Below are positions 1 to 8,127 of a stretch of 12,508 nt of DNA, piece by piece; position 1 is the stretch's first letter, and every line of letters starts with the position of its first letter. Location of the stretch: NCBI RefSeq assembly GCF_035668035.1, contig NZ_JAYMYJ010000087.1, positions 1 to 12,508 of the forward strand. Direction: 5' to 3'. This stretch comes from Thiothrix phosphatis. Lineage in GTDB: Bacteria; Pseudomonadota; Gammaproteobacteria; Thiotrichales; Thiotrichaceae. The translations under genes were made by a program, and so were the position numbers. Below the pieces are notes generated by a model that was given only the letters and a program-made list of their open reading frames with translations, was not told the DNA's origin and made no database searches.

Positions 1-1
1 C

Positions 2-100
2 GCCCAGCAATTCCTTGCCGACCTGCAAGGCGCTGGCGACGTGGAAACCATCACCTCCATCCCAGTGTTCTGTTTCCCGTGTTCTGCTTATTCCATGTAA
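2..100 (+). CDS. possible 3' end of an unidentified plus-strand gene (partial)
   Basis: An open frame enters from the left edge and ends at TAA (98-100), giving about 32 residues that begin AQQFLADLQGAGDVETITSI. Third codon positions are mostly G or C up to about residue 20, which resembles real coding sequence. It would converge on the minus-strand gene ending at 88 and overlap it by 13 bases. The antisense reading of the same codons is also open but has no start codon. I do not recognise the product, and the cysteine-rich last ten residues may mean the true coding frame differs. Low confidence. Confidence 0.35.
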   Translation, partial: AQQFLADLQGAGDVETITSIPVFCFPCSAYSM

Positions 101-771
101 TCGCCCATCTTGGGGGCGAACGGATCCATCACCACGATTTTGCCGTCCTTGATGCTGCGCATCAGGTTGTCGCCATGCAGATCCCAGTCCAGGTGTTTCT
201 GGTTGTCGCGGTAGTACAAGCATAGCTTACGCATGTCTTCCGCCAGTTCGGCACCGTAGCGTTCGGCGACATAAGCCCATACCTTCAACCGGTCTTCTTT
301 TTCCATCCAGTCGATTTCGTGGACGTGTTCCGTGAAAAATTCGGCGTCGGCCTCATCCAGATGCTCCAGCCGCTCCATGACGTAGATGATGCGGTAATCC
401 GGCTCCTCAAAGGTGAACAGGTGGATGCAGGAAGGGTCGACCGGTTTGTCATTTTCATCAAGCACGCCTACGCGGCGGGCGAAAGGGACATTTTGCAGTT
501 CATATTGCTGGATGGCGTCCAGAAAATATTCCAAACCCAACGACTGTTTTTCCAGTAACACATAATTCCGCCACGAATCGCTTTCAAGATCCGCGATGAA
601 GGCGCGCTTGCATTTGGCGCATTTCAGCGAGAGCTTTTTGCCGCCATCGAAGCACTTCATTTCGTAGACTTTGGTGAGGAAAGTGTTCTCGCATTGGGGG
701 CATTCCATCTGCTTGAACTTTCCGCTCAGGAAGCATTCCAGAATTTCTTTGCTTGAATCCTGTGTGTCCAT
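88..771 (-). CDS. zinc-ribbon protein with kinase-like (APH/protein-kinase fold) catalytic loop
   Basis: This 227-residue soluble protein has no annotation I can recall with certainty. Residues 24-54 form a zinc ribbon: CPQC at 24-27 and CAKC at 51-54, with an extra Cys40. The C-terminus carries what looks like a kinase catalytic segment. DLHGDN at 197-202 matches the D-x4-N spacing of the HxDxxxxN loop of aminoglycoside-phosphotransferase-like and protein kinases. VVMDPF at 213-218 sits where the DFG metal-binding aspartate (D216) belongs. A hinge-like stretch IIYVMERLEHL lies at 128-138. No glycine-rich loop or clear VAIK lysine is visible, so the N-lobe is atypical or replaced by the ribbon. 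The gene starts two bases after the HAD gene, so the two are probably co-transcribed and translationally coupled. A phosphotransferase role is inference; it could be a degenerate pseudokinase. Confidence 0.72.
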   Translation of the reverse strand: MDTQDSSKEILECFLSGKFKQMECPQCENTFLTKVYEMKCFDGGKKLSLKCAKCKRAFIADLESDSWRNYVLLEKQSLGLEYFLDAIQQYELQNVPFARRVGVLDENDKPVDPSCIHLFTFEEPDYRIIYVMERLEHLDEADAEFFTEHVHEIDWMEKEDRLKVWAYVAERYGAELAEDMRKLCLYYRDNQKHLDWDLHGDNLMRSIKDGKIVVMDPFAPKMGDYME

Positions 772-773
772 GG

Positions 774-1244
774 TCAGTACTCTATTCCGTTTCTGAGAAG
801 TAGGGAGGTGCCGAACTGGATAATGCCGGGAAAGTAGTCATCTATCCACAGTCCGACGCTGATTCCCTGGTGGAGCATGAATGCGCGCTTTTTTTTGCCA
901 TCTGTTGTGTATACCCGGATGCCGACATGGTGCAATTTGTCATGGATTTCAAGCAGGTTCTCATCTTCATCGGCGCGCAGGGTGCAGATGACTGGCTCCC
1001 AGTCACGGGTGCGGTACGCTTCAATCAGGCCGAGGTAAAAATCCACGTCGGCAGTGATGGTGTTATCGAAATCAATGGCGATGATGCGTGATGTCGGCGA
1101 ATCGGCGAGGACATATTGGTCGATCCTGAACTCATCAAAAGTCGAAATAAGCTCGTGCTCCCCATGCTCCTTGATGGCTGTTTCCAGCACCTTGAACGCC
1201 GCGCACGGTAATTTGTTGTGGTAGTAAAAAATAAGATCTGCCAT
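774..1244 (-). CDS. HAD-superfamily hydrolase (predicted phosphatase)
   Basis: This is a 156-residue protein of the haloacid dehalogenase fold. Motif I is DFDNT at 58-62, with nucleophile D58 and acid/base D60. Motif II is probably T88 in VICTLR. The motif III lysine lies in the KKK run at 117-119. Motif IV is IDD at 134-136 (D135, D136). The first 50 residues precede the catalytic core and match no HAD element I can name. The small size and lack of a large cap suggest a phosphatase acting on an accessible phosphate, but the substrate cannot be read from sequence. The start ATG at 1244 has only a weak purine-rich leader. It is the first gene of a two-gene unit with the zinc-ribbon kinase-like gene, and lies 92 bases beyond the terminator hairpin that closes the upstream symporter unit. 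Confidence 0.8.
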   Translation of the reverse strand: MADLIFYYHNKLPCAAFKVLETAIKEHGEHELISTFDEFRIDQYVLADSPTSRIIAIDFDNTITADVDFYLGLIEAYRTRDWEPVICTLRADEDENLLEIHDKLHHVGIRVYTTDGKKKRAFMLHQGISVGLWIDDYFPGIIQFGTSLLLRNGIEY

Positions 1245-1335
1245 GCAGTTTTCTCTCTAGCGGAAAGGGCGATGCAGCATTTAGCCTGCCCAGGGTAGTG
1301 TGAATCAACAGCGGGATCAATGATCCAGGACAAAG

Positions 1336-1360
1336 AAAAGGCTCCCGGAGGAGCCTTTTT
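1336..1360 (-). terminator. intrinsic terminator after the symporter operon
   Basis: GGCTCC (1340-1345) pairs with GGAGCC (1350-1355) around a four-base loop, flanked by AAAA on one side and TTTTT on the other. It lies 23 bases past the symporter stop codon. The minus-strand transcript would end in a U-rich tail. The flanking A and T runs make it potentially bidirectional, but no plus-strand gene ends here. Confidence 0.8.
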
Positions 1361-1382
1361 CAGCGCTACTTAGCCGCTAGGC

Positions 1383-3257
1383 TTAGTGGCCAGTCGCCAC
1401 ACCGGCACCGCGTGGCACACGCACATCTTCAACCAGATGCTGGATGTGTTCAGGCGGTGGTGGAGTCACACGGGAAACTGCCCATGCAACTGCGAAGTTC
1501 ACCAATGCACCAACAGTGCCGAATGCTTCAGGGGAAATGCCCAGGATCCAAGCGTCTGGCTTGTCTGGCAGCATGTTAGTGCCTTTGACGAAGAACCAGC
1601 CTTTGTACATAAAGATGTAGAGCATTGTGACAATGATACCGGCAACCATGCCAGCAATAGCGCCTTGGCTGTTAACGCGCTTGGAGAAGATGCCCATCAT
1701 CAACACAGGGAAGATGGAGGCCGCTGCCAAACCAAACGCCAACGCGACTACCTGTGCGGCGAAGCCCGGTGGATTCAGGCCCATATACCCTGCAACCAGG
1801 ATGGCAACGGTCATGACGATACGGGAGGCCATCAGTTCGTTTTTCTCAGAGATGCCAGGCATAAAGATACTTTTCAGCAGGTCGTGAGAAATGGAGGAAG
1901 AAATAGCCAGCAACAGACCTGCTGCGGTAGACAGTGCAGCTGCGATACCACCGGCTGCAACCAGGGCGATTACCCAGTTAGGCAGTTGAGCGATTTCAGG
2001 GTTGGCCAATACCATGATGTCATTGTCAACCTTGGTGACTTCATTGCCTTTCCAGCCGAAGCCGCCGAACTTGCTTTCGTCGTTCTTCTTCATGGCTTCA
2101 TCAACTTTTGCCTGAGCAGCGGCTACATCACCACCGTCTTTTTCAGCAGCAGCCAGTGCAGCTTGGGCATCCGCCAAGCCGCCATCGCTATAGTACTGAA
2201 TTTTACCGTCGCCGTTTTTGTCAGCCATAGCCAGCAGCTTGGTTTCTTCCCAGGTTTTCATCCAGCGAGGACGTTCGTCAAACTTCAGGTTGCCGTCAGG
2301 GGAGCCGATTTCACCAGTCTGAACAGTGTTCATCAGGTTCATGCGAGCCATAGCGCCAACTGCCGGAGCAGTGGTGTAAAGCAGGGCAATGAAGACCAGT
2401 GCCCAACCAGCGGAAGAGCGAGCATCACGTACTTTGGGTACGGTGAAGAAACGGATGATAACGTGTGGCAGGCCAGCAGTACCGATCATCAGCGTCATGG
2501 TCAACAGGAAGGTGTTGATCATGGGCGCGTTAGGCGTGGTGTACGCTTTAAAGCCCAGATCGGTCACAACCTGATCCAGTTTGTCCAGCAGGTATACGCC
2601 GCTGCCGTCAACCATGGTGGAACCCAGACCCAGCTGAGGGATTGGGTTGCCGGTCAGGTTCATGGAGATGAAGATGGCAGGAACGGTGTATGCGAAGATC
2701 AGGACAACGTATTGGGCAATCTGGGTATAGGTGATGCCTTTCATGCCACCCAATACTGCATACACGAATACGATGGCCATACCGATGTAAAGACCTGTAT
2801 CCACGGAAACTTCCAGGAAGCGGGAGAAGGTAACACCAACACCCTTCATCTGGCCGATTACGTAGGTCAGGGAGATTACGATCAGGCAGATAACCCCTAC
2901 GATACGCGCAGTATTGGAGTAGTAGCGGTCACCGATGAACTCAGGAACTGTAAACTTACCAAATTTGCGGAGATAGGGGGCAAGCAGCATCGCCATCAGT
3001 ACGTAGCCACCAGTCCAGCCCATCAGGTAGGCGGAAGCATCGTAGCCTTTGAATGCGATAATACCGGCCATGGAAATGAAGGATGCGGCAGACATCCAGT
3101 CCGCTGCTGTTGCCATACCGTTGGCGACTGGGTGAATGCCGCCACCGGCAACATAGAACTCGCCGGTGGAACCTGCACGGGCCCAGATCGCGATACCGAA
3201 GTACAGAGCAAAGCTCAGACCAACGACGACATAAGTCCAGATTTGAAGTTCAGTCAT
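1383..3257 (-). CDS. sodium:solute symporter, large subunit (VC_2705-type, acetate-permease-like)
   Basis: This is an inner-membrane sodium/solute symporter (SSS family), predicted to take up a small carboxylate such as acetate; the substrate is inferred from family resemblance. I place the start at ATG 3257 (protein of 624 residues, beginning MTELQIW), because GGGGGAG lies just upstream. A TTG at 3269 would add four residues but would swallow that Shine-Dalgarno. Counting from the TTG, multiple membrane helices run from residue 10 to 310 and 430 to 600, with the GTAGLPHVIIRFFTVP and ALSTAAGLLLAISSSISHDL segments typical of ActP-like members. Between helices, residues 320-420 form a soluble insert. 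It holds an EF-hand-like loop (DKNGDGKI at 350-357) followed by an alanine-rich, probably helical stretch (365-397). It is preceded by its DUF4212 partner, with 12 bases between stop and start. Confidence 0.93.
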   Translation of the reverse strand: MTELQIWTYVVVGLSFALYFGIAIWARAGSTGEFYVAGGGIHPVANGMATAADWMSAASFISMAGIIAFKGYDASAYLMGWTGGYVLMAMLLAPYLRKFGKFTVPEFIGDRYYSNTARIVGVICLIVISLTYVIGQMKGVGVTFSRFLEVSVDTGLYIGMAIVFVYAVLGGMKGITYTQIAQYVVLIFAYTVPAIFISMNLTGNPIPQLGLGSTMVDGSGVYLLDKLDQVVTDLGFKAYTTPNAPMINTFLLTMTLMIGTAGLPHVIIRFFTVPKVRDARSSAGWALVFIALLYTTAPAVGAMARMNLMNTVQTGEIGSPDGNLKFDERPRWMKTWEETKLLAMADKNGDGKIQYYSDGGLADAQAALAAAEKDGGDVAAAQAKVDEAMKKNDESKFGGFGWKGNEVTKVDNDIMVLANPEIAQLPNWVIALVAAGGIAAALSTAAGLLLAISSSISHDLLKSIFMPGISEKNELMASRIVMTVAILVAGYMGLNPPGFAAQVVALAFGLAAASIFPVLMMGIFSKRVNSQGAIAGMVAGIIVTMLYIFMYKGWFFVKGTNMLPDKPDAWILGISPEAFGTVGALVNFAVAWAVSRVTPPPPEHIQHLVEDVRVPRGAGVATGH

Positions 3258-3260
3258 TTG

Positions 3261-3267
3261 CTCCCCC
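3261..3267 (-). promoter_or_regulatory. ribosome binding site deciding the symporter start
   Basis: On the minus strand GGGGGAG lies three bases before ATG 3257 and overlaps the alternative TTG start at 3269. This favours ATG 3257 as the initiation codon, although the spacing is short. Confidence 0.55.
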
Positions 3268-3269
3268 AA

Positions 3270-3527
3270 TCAATCTTCGTGAACATCGAATTCGCGATCC
3301 AGCTTACCCATGCGCCAGGCATAGAAGAAGATCAATACGACAAATATATAAATGGAACCTTGCTGGGCGAACCAGAAGCCGAGTTTATAGCCACCGAGGC
3401 GGATGTTATCCAGTGGCCCGGCGAATAGGATGCCAGCCCCGAAGGACACGACAAACCAGATGACCAAGCATACAATAAGCAGGCGAAGGTTCGCCGCCCA
3501 GTATGCCTGTGCAGATTTTGACAACAT
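3270..3527 (-). CDS. DUF4212 protein, small subunit of sodium:solute symporter
   Basis: This 85-residue membrane protein has two hydrophobic helices (about 14-36 and 53-70). It carries the hallmark sequence of the DUF4212 / symporter small-subunit family: YWAANLRLL at 9-17, LGFWFAQQGSIYIFVVLIF at 49-67, and the C-terminal LDREFDVHE. Family members are encoded directly before a VC_2705-type SSS transporter and are thought to form part of the same carrier; that arrangement is seen here. The start ATG at 3527 has a strong GGAGGAG ribosome-binding site (3537-3543). It is the first gene of the operon and full length for the family. Confidence 0.93.
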   Translation of the reverse strand: MLSKSAQAYWAANLRLLIVCLVIWFVVSFGAGILFAGPLDNIRLGGYKLGFWFAQQGSIYIFVVLIFFYAWRMGKLDREFDVHED

Positions 3528-3536
3528 AATTTTAGA

Positions 3537-3543
3537 CTCCTCC
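3537..3543 (-). promoter_or_regulatory. ribosome binding site of the DUF4212 gene
   Basis: GGAGGAG on the minus strand, nine bases before ATG 3527. A near-consensus Shine-Dalgarno that fixes the start. Confidence 0.75.
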
Positions 3544-3563
3544 GTTGTTGCACAAACGCACTG

Positions 3564-3593
3564 AGTTTAGCCTGAATGTAAACAGAATGTAAA
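3564..3593 (-). promoter_or_regulatory. probable sigma70 promoter of the symporter operon
   Basis: On the minus strand, TTTACA (3588-3593, five of six matches to the -35 consensus) and TAAACT (3564-3569, four of six matches to -10) are separated by 18 bases. Transcription would begin near 3557, giving a leader of about 30 bases before ATG 3527. The match is reasonable but not decisive. Confidence 0.45.
3574..3593 (-). repeat. 11-bp-period direct repeat GAATGTAAA x2 in the symporter promoter
   Basis: GAATGTAAA occurs at 3574-3582 and again at 3585-3593 (plus-strand reading), exactly one helical turn apart. The copies fall across the predicted -35 element and spacer. Such spacing is typical of tandem response-regulator half-sites (OmpR/PhoB family), but the regulator is unknown. 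Confidence 0.5.
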
Positions 3594-3693
3594 TTGCTGC
3601 CGTGGCAAATTTTATGGATTGCCTGACATTTTGTAGATATTTGAGGGTCGCTGTTGGGGGTAATCAAGGGGATTCCACACTGCTCTTCACGAA

Positions 3694-3705
3694 ATTGTCG
3701 ACAAT
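3694..3705. repeat. 12-bp perfect palindrome in the divergent control region
   Basis: ATTGTCGACAAT is its own reverse complement and lies between the two divergent promoters. It could be an operator, but nothing in the window identifies a binding protein, and short palindromes arise by chance. Confidence 0.3.
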
Positions 3706-3771
3706 ATTGCAAAATACTCGCAATGGATAACCAACTGGCGAGACAGGTGTTGTAAAAATGAAACACCAAGA

Positions 3772-3788
3772 TTCACAATAATGTGGCA
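3772..3788 (+). promoter_or_regulatory. weak second NtrC-like site upstream of glnL
   Basis: TTCACAATAATGTGGCA matches the NtrC consensus TGCAC-N7-GTGCA only in part: the CAC and terminal GCA are kept, while the GGT is scrambled. Its centre lies 25 bases from that of the strong site at 3797-3813. This is not a whole number of helical turns, so it may be spurious. Confidence 0.25.
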
Positions 3789-3796
3789 AGCATGCA

Positions 3797-3813
3797 GGCA
3801 CTATTTTGGTGCA
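3797..3813 (+). promoter_or_regulatory. NtrC-binding enhancer site upstream of glnL
   Basis: GGCACTATTTTGGTGCA differs from the enterobacterial NtrC consensus (TGCAC-N7-GTGCA) at only the first base. Its centre (3805) lies 107 bases upstream of the start predicted from the sigma54 promoter at 3886-3901. That is close to the position of the principal NtrC enhancers at enterobacterial glnAp2. Phosphorylated NtrC bound here would activate glnLG, that is, its own gene. Confidence 0.8.
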
Positions 3814-3885
3814 TCAATGCGCGCAGCCACCATGATTTATCTTGTATGTGTTGTTAATTTGTTGATATTTTGAAAATAATTTTGG

Positions 3886-3901
3886 TGGCATTAATATTGC
3901 A
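3886..3901 (+). promoter_or_regulatory. glnLp: sigma54 (-24/-12) promoter of glnLG
   Basis: TGGCATTAATATTGCA has GG at 3887-3888 and GC at 3899-3900 with exactly ten bases between. It follows the TGGCAC-N5-TTGCA consensus at nearly every position. Counting from the -12 C, transcription should begin at about 3912, one base before the first possible glnL start codon. With the NtrC-type box 107 bases upstream this forms a complete enhancer-dependent promoter. Confidence 0.85.
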
Positions 3902-3912
3902 CTATCACCGCG

Positions 3913-4969
3913 ATGATGAACATGCACCTAAAAAGAAGTGATCTGTTGGACATACTGACCTGCTCCATTCTGGTGCTGGATAGTCGGTTGCACATTGTTT
4001 ACATGAACCAGTCCGCTGAAATGTTATTGGGGCAGAGCCAACAACGTGCGACAGGCCTGCATGTGGGGCAGTTGCTGCGCAGTGAAAATATGCTGGAAAG
4101 CTTGCAGGTTGCACTCAGGCAGTGCGACCCGCAGTCTATCCGGGAATGCCCGGTTGAGTTGACTTATGGTGAACAGATCATTATTGACTGTGTCATTACG
4201 CCGCTTTCCCAGCATGATATGAAAAGCCATTTGTTGCTGGAAGTGTACCGGATTGACCGTAAGCTGCGCATCGTGCGGGAGGAGCAGGTAATCCTGCAAC
4301 AGCAGGCCGTGCATGAGCTGGTGCGTGGCATCGCCCATGAAATCAAGAATCCACTGGGCGGCCTGCGTGGCGCTGCCCAGTTGCTGGAAGGCGAGCTGGA
4401 AAACCCCGAGCTGAAGGAATACACCCAGATCATCATTTCCGAAGCCGACCGCCTGAAGCACTTGGTGGACGGGATGTTGGGGCCAAGCCATTTGCCGCAT
4501 ACCGAAACGGTGAATATCCATGAAGTGCTGGAGCATGTGCGGCATCTGGTGAGTTCTGATGTGTCCGCCAATGTCCACTTCCTGCTTGATTATGACCCCA
4601 GCTTGCCCGAACTCCAGGGCGACCGGAACCAGTTGGTGCAGGTTGTGCTGAACATTGTCAGCAACGCCGCCCGGGTTCTGGATACGGGCGGCATTATCGA
4701 GTTGCGCACCCGTATCCTGCGCCAGTTCACGATCCAGCAGATTCGTTACCGCCACGTCATTAAAATCGAAATTTGTGACAATGGGCCGGGGGTTCCGGAA
4801 CATTTGCAGGACAAGCTGTTCCTGCCCATGGTCAGCGGCCATCCGGAAGGGAGCGGGCTTGGCCTTGCCATTGCCCAGTCCCTCGTGCGGCGGCATAACG
4901 GGTTGATCCATTGTGAGTCCGTGCCGGGGCGCACCTGCTTTTCCATTCTGATTCCGCTGGAGAAAGATA

Positions 4970-4983
<14 letters not shown>
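3913..4983 (+). CDS. glnL: nitrogen regulation sensor histidine kinase/phosphatase NtrB
   Basis: NtrB phosphorylates and dephosphorylates NtrC according to PII (GlnB) status in the cytoplasm. The 356-residue protein has no membrane helices. A PAS-type sensing domain spans about 9-110. The DHp H-box is GIAHEIKNPLGGLRGAAQLL, with phosphoacceptor His142. The catalytic ATPase domain follows with an N-box (VVLNIVSNAARVL, about N247), G1 (DNGPGVP, 289-295) and G2 (GSGLGLAIAQ, 313-322). Length and motifs match the enterobacterial protein throughout. The start is uncertain among ATGs at 3913, 3916 and 3922. None has a Shine-Dalgarno, and the sigma54 start is predicted at 3912, so the message may be leaderless; a TTG at 3946 would lose the PAS N-terminus. 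The stop overlaps glnG by 14 bases. Confidence 0.97.
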
Positions 4984-6385
<1,402 letters not shown>

Positions 6386-6421
6386 GCTTGCCCCCTGTGG
6401 AAGCTAGGTTGTGCCGGTTCT

Positions 6422-8047
6422 TCAGGGGACTGGCGGTTGTGAGGGGTTCAGCGCCGCCTGGTTCTTGGGCACAGTTTCTTCAAAACCGCAAAAATCGCCG
6501 GAACACGCCTGCATATGCACCAGCTTGTCAGCAAGGTAGCGGCTTTCAAAACCGGCGTAGCGTAGTGTCAAAGCGTCCAGCATGGCGACTTCAATGGTGT
6601 CGTATTCCATGCCGTTCAAGACTTTGTGGGTGACGTAGCCTTTGGCTGAATCCCATACATTGAAAAAGGTGCGGAACCGATCCTGCTTGTAGAAATCCTC
6701 TTCCTGAAAGTACGCCGCCACATCACCGGGGATATGGTCGCCAAACGCCACCACCAGGGTGCGTTCCGGCAGTTTTTTCAGTTGGGCCAAAAAGTTTTCA
6801 TACGCCTGCACCGATAGCTCTAGGCGGGCGTTGTAGTCCTGCATGATGGAGCATTGCTTGGGGGTCAGGCTTGGCTTGCAGCGGCGGGCGTCGGATTTGA
6901 TGTCCTTGTCATGCGGGGAATGCTGGCGCATGGTGGCGACAAATTCGAATACCGGCTGTTTGTTGAGCTGTATCTGCTTGAGCGCTTCATCAAAGAAAAT
7001 TTCGTCAGGTATCTTGTTCCAGGTGCGCTTGGCGCAGGCTGGCATGGACGGGCAGTCGATGAAATCCTGGATGCCCAGTTGTTCATGGAAGCGTTTCCCA
7101 CCATAAAAACGCCCGGCAATCGGGTAAATGGTTTTGGTTTTATAGCCCTGATTCGCCAGTTGGCGGGCGATCCTGCCATCCAGGCGGCCAGGGGCGAATA
7201 AATTGATTGATTTCCAGCCATTGCCATATAAAGGCGGGGCAACGCCATGCAGGAAGGCGATTTCCTGCACCCAAGTTGAACCGCCAGCAGTATGCACCTT
7301 GAGTGGGTAGGCGTCCTGGAAAAATTTGCCATCCGGCTTATAGCCCAACACCTGTTCCGGGCGGAAGGTGGACTCCTCCAGGATGACGATAATGTTGGGC
7401 TTGTTGGCGGGGGCTTCGGTAAAGCTTTCCGCTTGCCTGTCCGCCTTGAAGCAGCAATAGCTGGAATCGTGCGGCTGCGATGGTTCTTCCAGTTGGGTGC
7501 GCCAGATGCTTTGCACCAATACCGGCAGCGTGTTTTTGTACTGGGAAGTCCATTGTAGGTCGACGTAAAAGACCGGCAAGTTGGCGACAGCCAGCAATAG
7601 GGCACCGCCAACAAAGCCTAGGGCGTAAGGCTGGAGCCGGGTGGTGGCCTTTTTTTCCAGCATAAAGCCAATAACCAGCAATAGCAGGCCGCCGCCAATC
7701 AGCAGGGTGGGCAGCGTCCCCATTTCCAGCAGGGTTTCAGAGCTTAAGGCGGCAACGACCAGATCAGGCGCCACCAGCTGTGAACCCAGAAATTGGTATT
7801 TGATCGCCGAACCTGTCCATAGGCCTGCAATGATGGTGGAGGCCAGGCCAGCGGCGAACCACATACGGCGCGACAGCAGCAGGAAGCCACTGAACAACGT
7901 TAGCCACATCAGCACGTTGTACAGGTGGAGATACATAAACCCGCCAACGCCTGCATCGCCGCGGTCCATAAACAGGACGTAGGGCATGAACAGGATGGCA
8001 GGCAAGGCGATCAGGGCTGTAGCAAGGTTTTGCCTGAATGACAGCAT
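6422..8047 (-). CDS. LtaS/OpgB-like sulfatase-fold membrane phosphotransferase
   Basis: This 541-residue protein has about five N-terminal membrane helices (roughly 9-27, 38-58, 62-83, 111-131, 140-160) and a periplasmic alkaline-phosphatase/sulfatase-fold domain (about 215-510). Active-site features are the metal ligand in NIIVILEES (E224 or E225), the nucleophile T258 in AGGSTW, H376 in RQHSPHD, and D437-H438 in VAFGDHIPGD. The architecture matches lipoteichoic-acid-synthase-like enzymes. In Gram-negative bacteria, relatives transfer phosphoglycerol or phosphoethanolamine to glycans or lipids; the acceptor here is unknown. All eight cysteines (198, 199, 332, 338, 390, 399, 515, 520) lie in the periplasmic part, suggesting disulfides. 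It follows the GH18 gene by 80 bases on the same strand, and its end converges on glnG 36 bases away. The ribosome-binding site before ATG 8047 is weak. Confidence 0.88.
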   Translation of the reverse strand: MLSFRQNLATALIALPAILFMPYVLFMDRGDAGVGGFMYLHLYNVLMWLTLFSGFLLLSRRMWFAAGLASTIIAGLWTGSAIKYQFLGSQLVAPDLVVAALSSETLLEMGTLPTLLIGGGLLLLVIGFMLEKKATTRLQPYALGFVGGALLLAVANLPVFYVDLQWTSQYKNTLPVLVQSIWRTQLEEPSQPHDSSYCCFKADRQAESFTEAPANKPNIIVILEESTFRPEQVLGYKPDGKFFQDAYPLKVHTAGGSTWVQEIAFLHGVAPPLYGNGWKSINLFAPGRLDGRIARQLANQGYKTKTIYPIAGRFYGGKRFHEQLGIQDFIDCPSMPACAKRTWNKIPDEIFFDEALKQIQLNKQPVFEFVATMRQHSPHDKDIKSDARRCKPSLTPKQCSIMQDYNARLELSVQAYENFLAQLKKLPERTLVVAFGDHIPGDVAAYFQEEDFYKQDRFRTFFNVWDSAKGYVTHKVLNGMEYDTIEVAMLDALTLRYAGFESRYLADKLVHMQACSGDFCGFEETVPKNQAALNPSQPPVP

Positions 8048-8127
8048 GGTTATTCCAGTCAGGAAAAATGTGATACAGAATAACTACTTTGTCATAAAAT
8101 TGTAATAATAGTTGCGCTATGGCTGTC

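Noticed and set aside
1386..3428. Long plus-strand open frame of 680 codons opposite the symporter
   Set aside because: It is the antisense shadow of the symporter and DUF4212 genes. It is rich in His, Gln, Asp and Cys with no domain, and the minus-strand products are clear family members.
6392..6428. Inverted repeat CCCCTG/CAGGGG between the convergent ends of glnG and the LtaS-like gene
   Set aside because: The stem is only six bases with a 25-base loop and no T run on either side, so I do not call a terminator; the 36-base gap holds nothing else.
8048..8127. Possible promoter and inverted repeat (GTTATTC/GAATAAC) upstream of the LtaS-like gene
   Set aside because: The ATGACA-like -35 has no good -10 partner, and the repeat has a 22-base loop, so both are too weak to annotate in this AT-rich gap.
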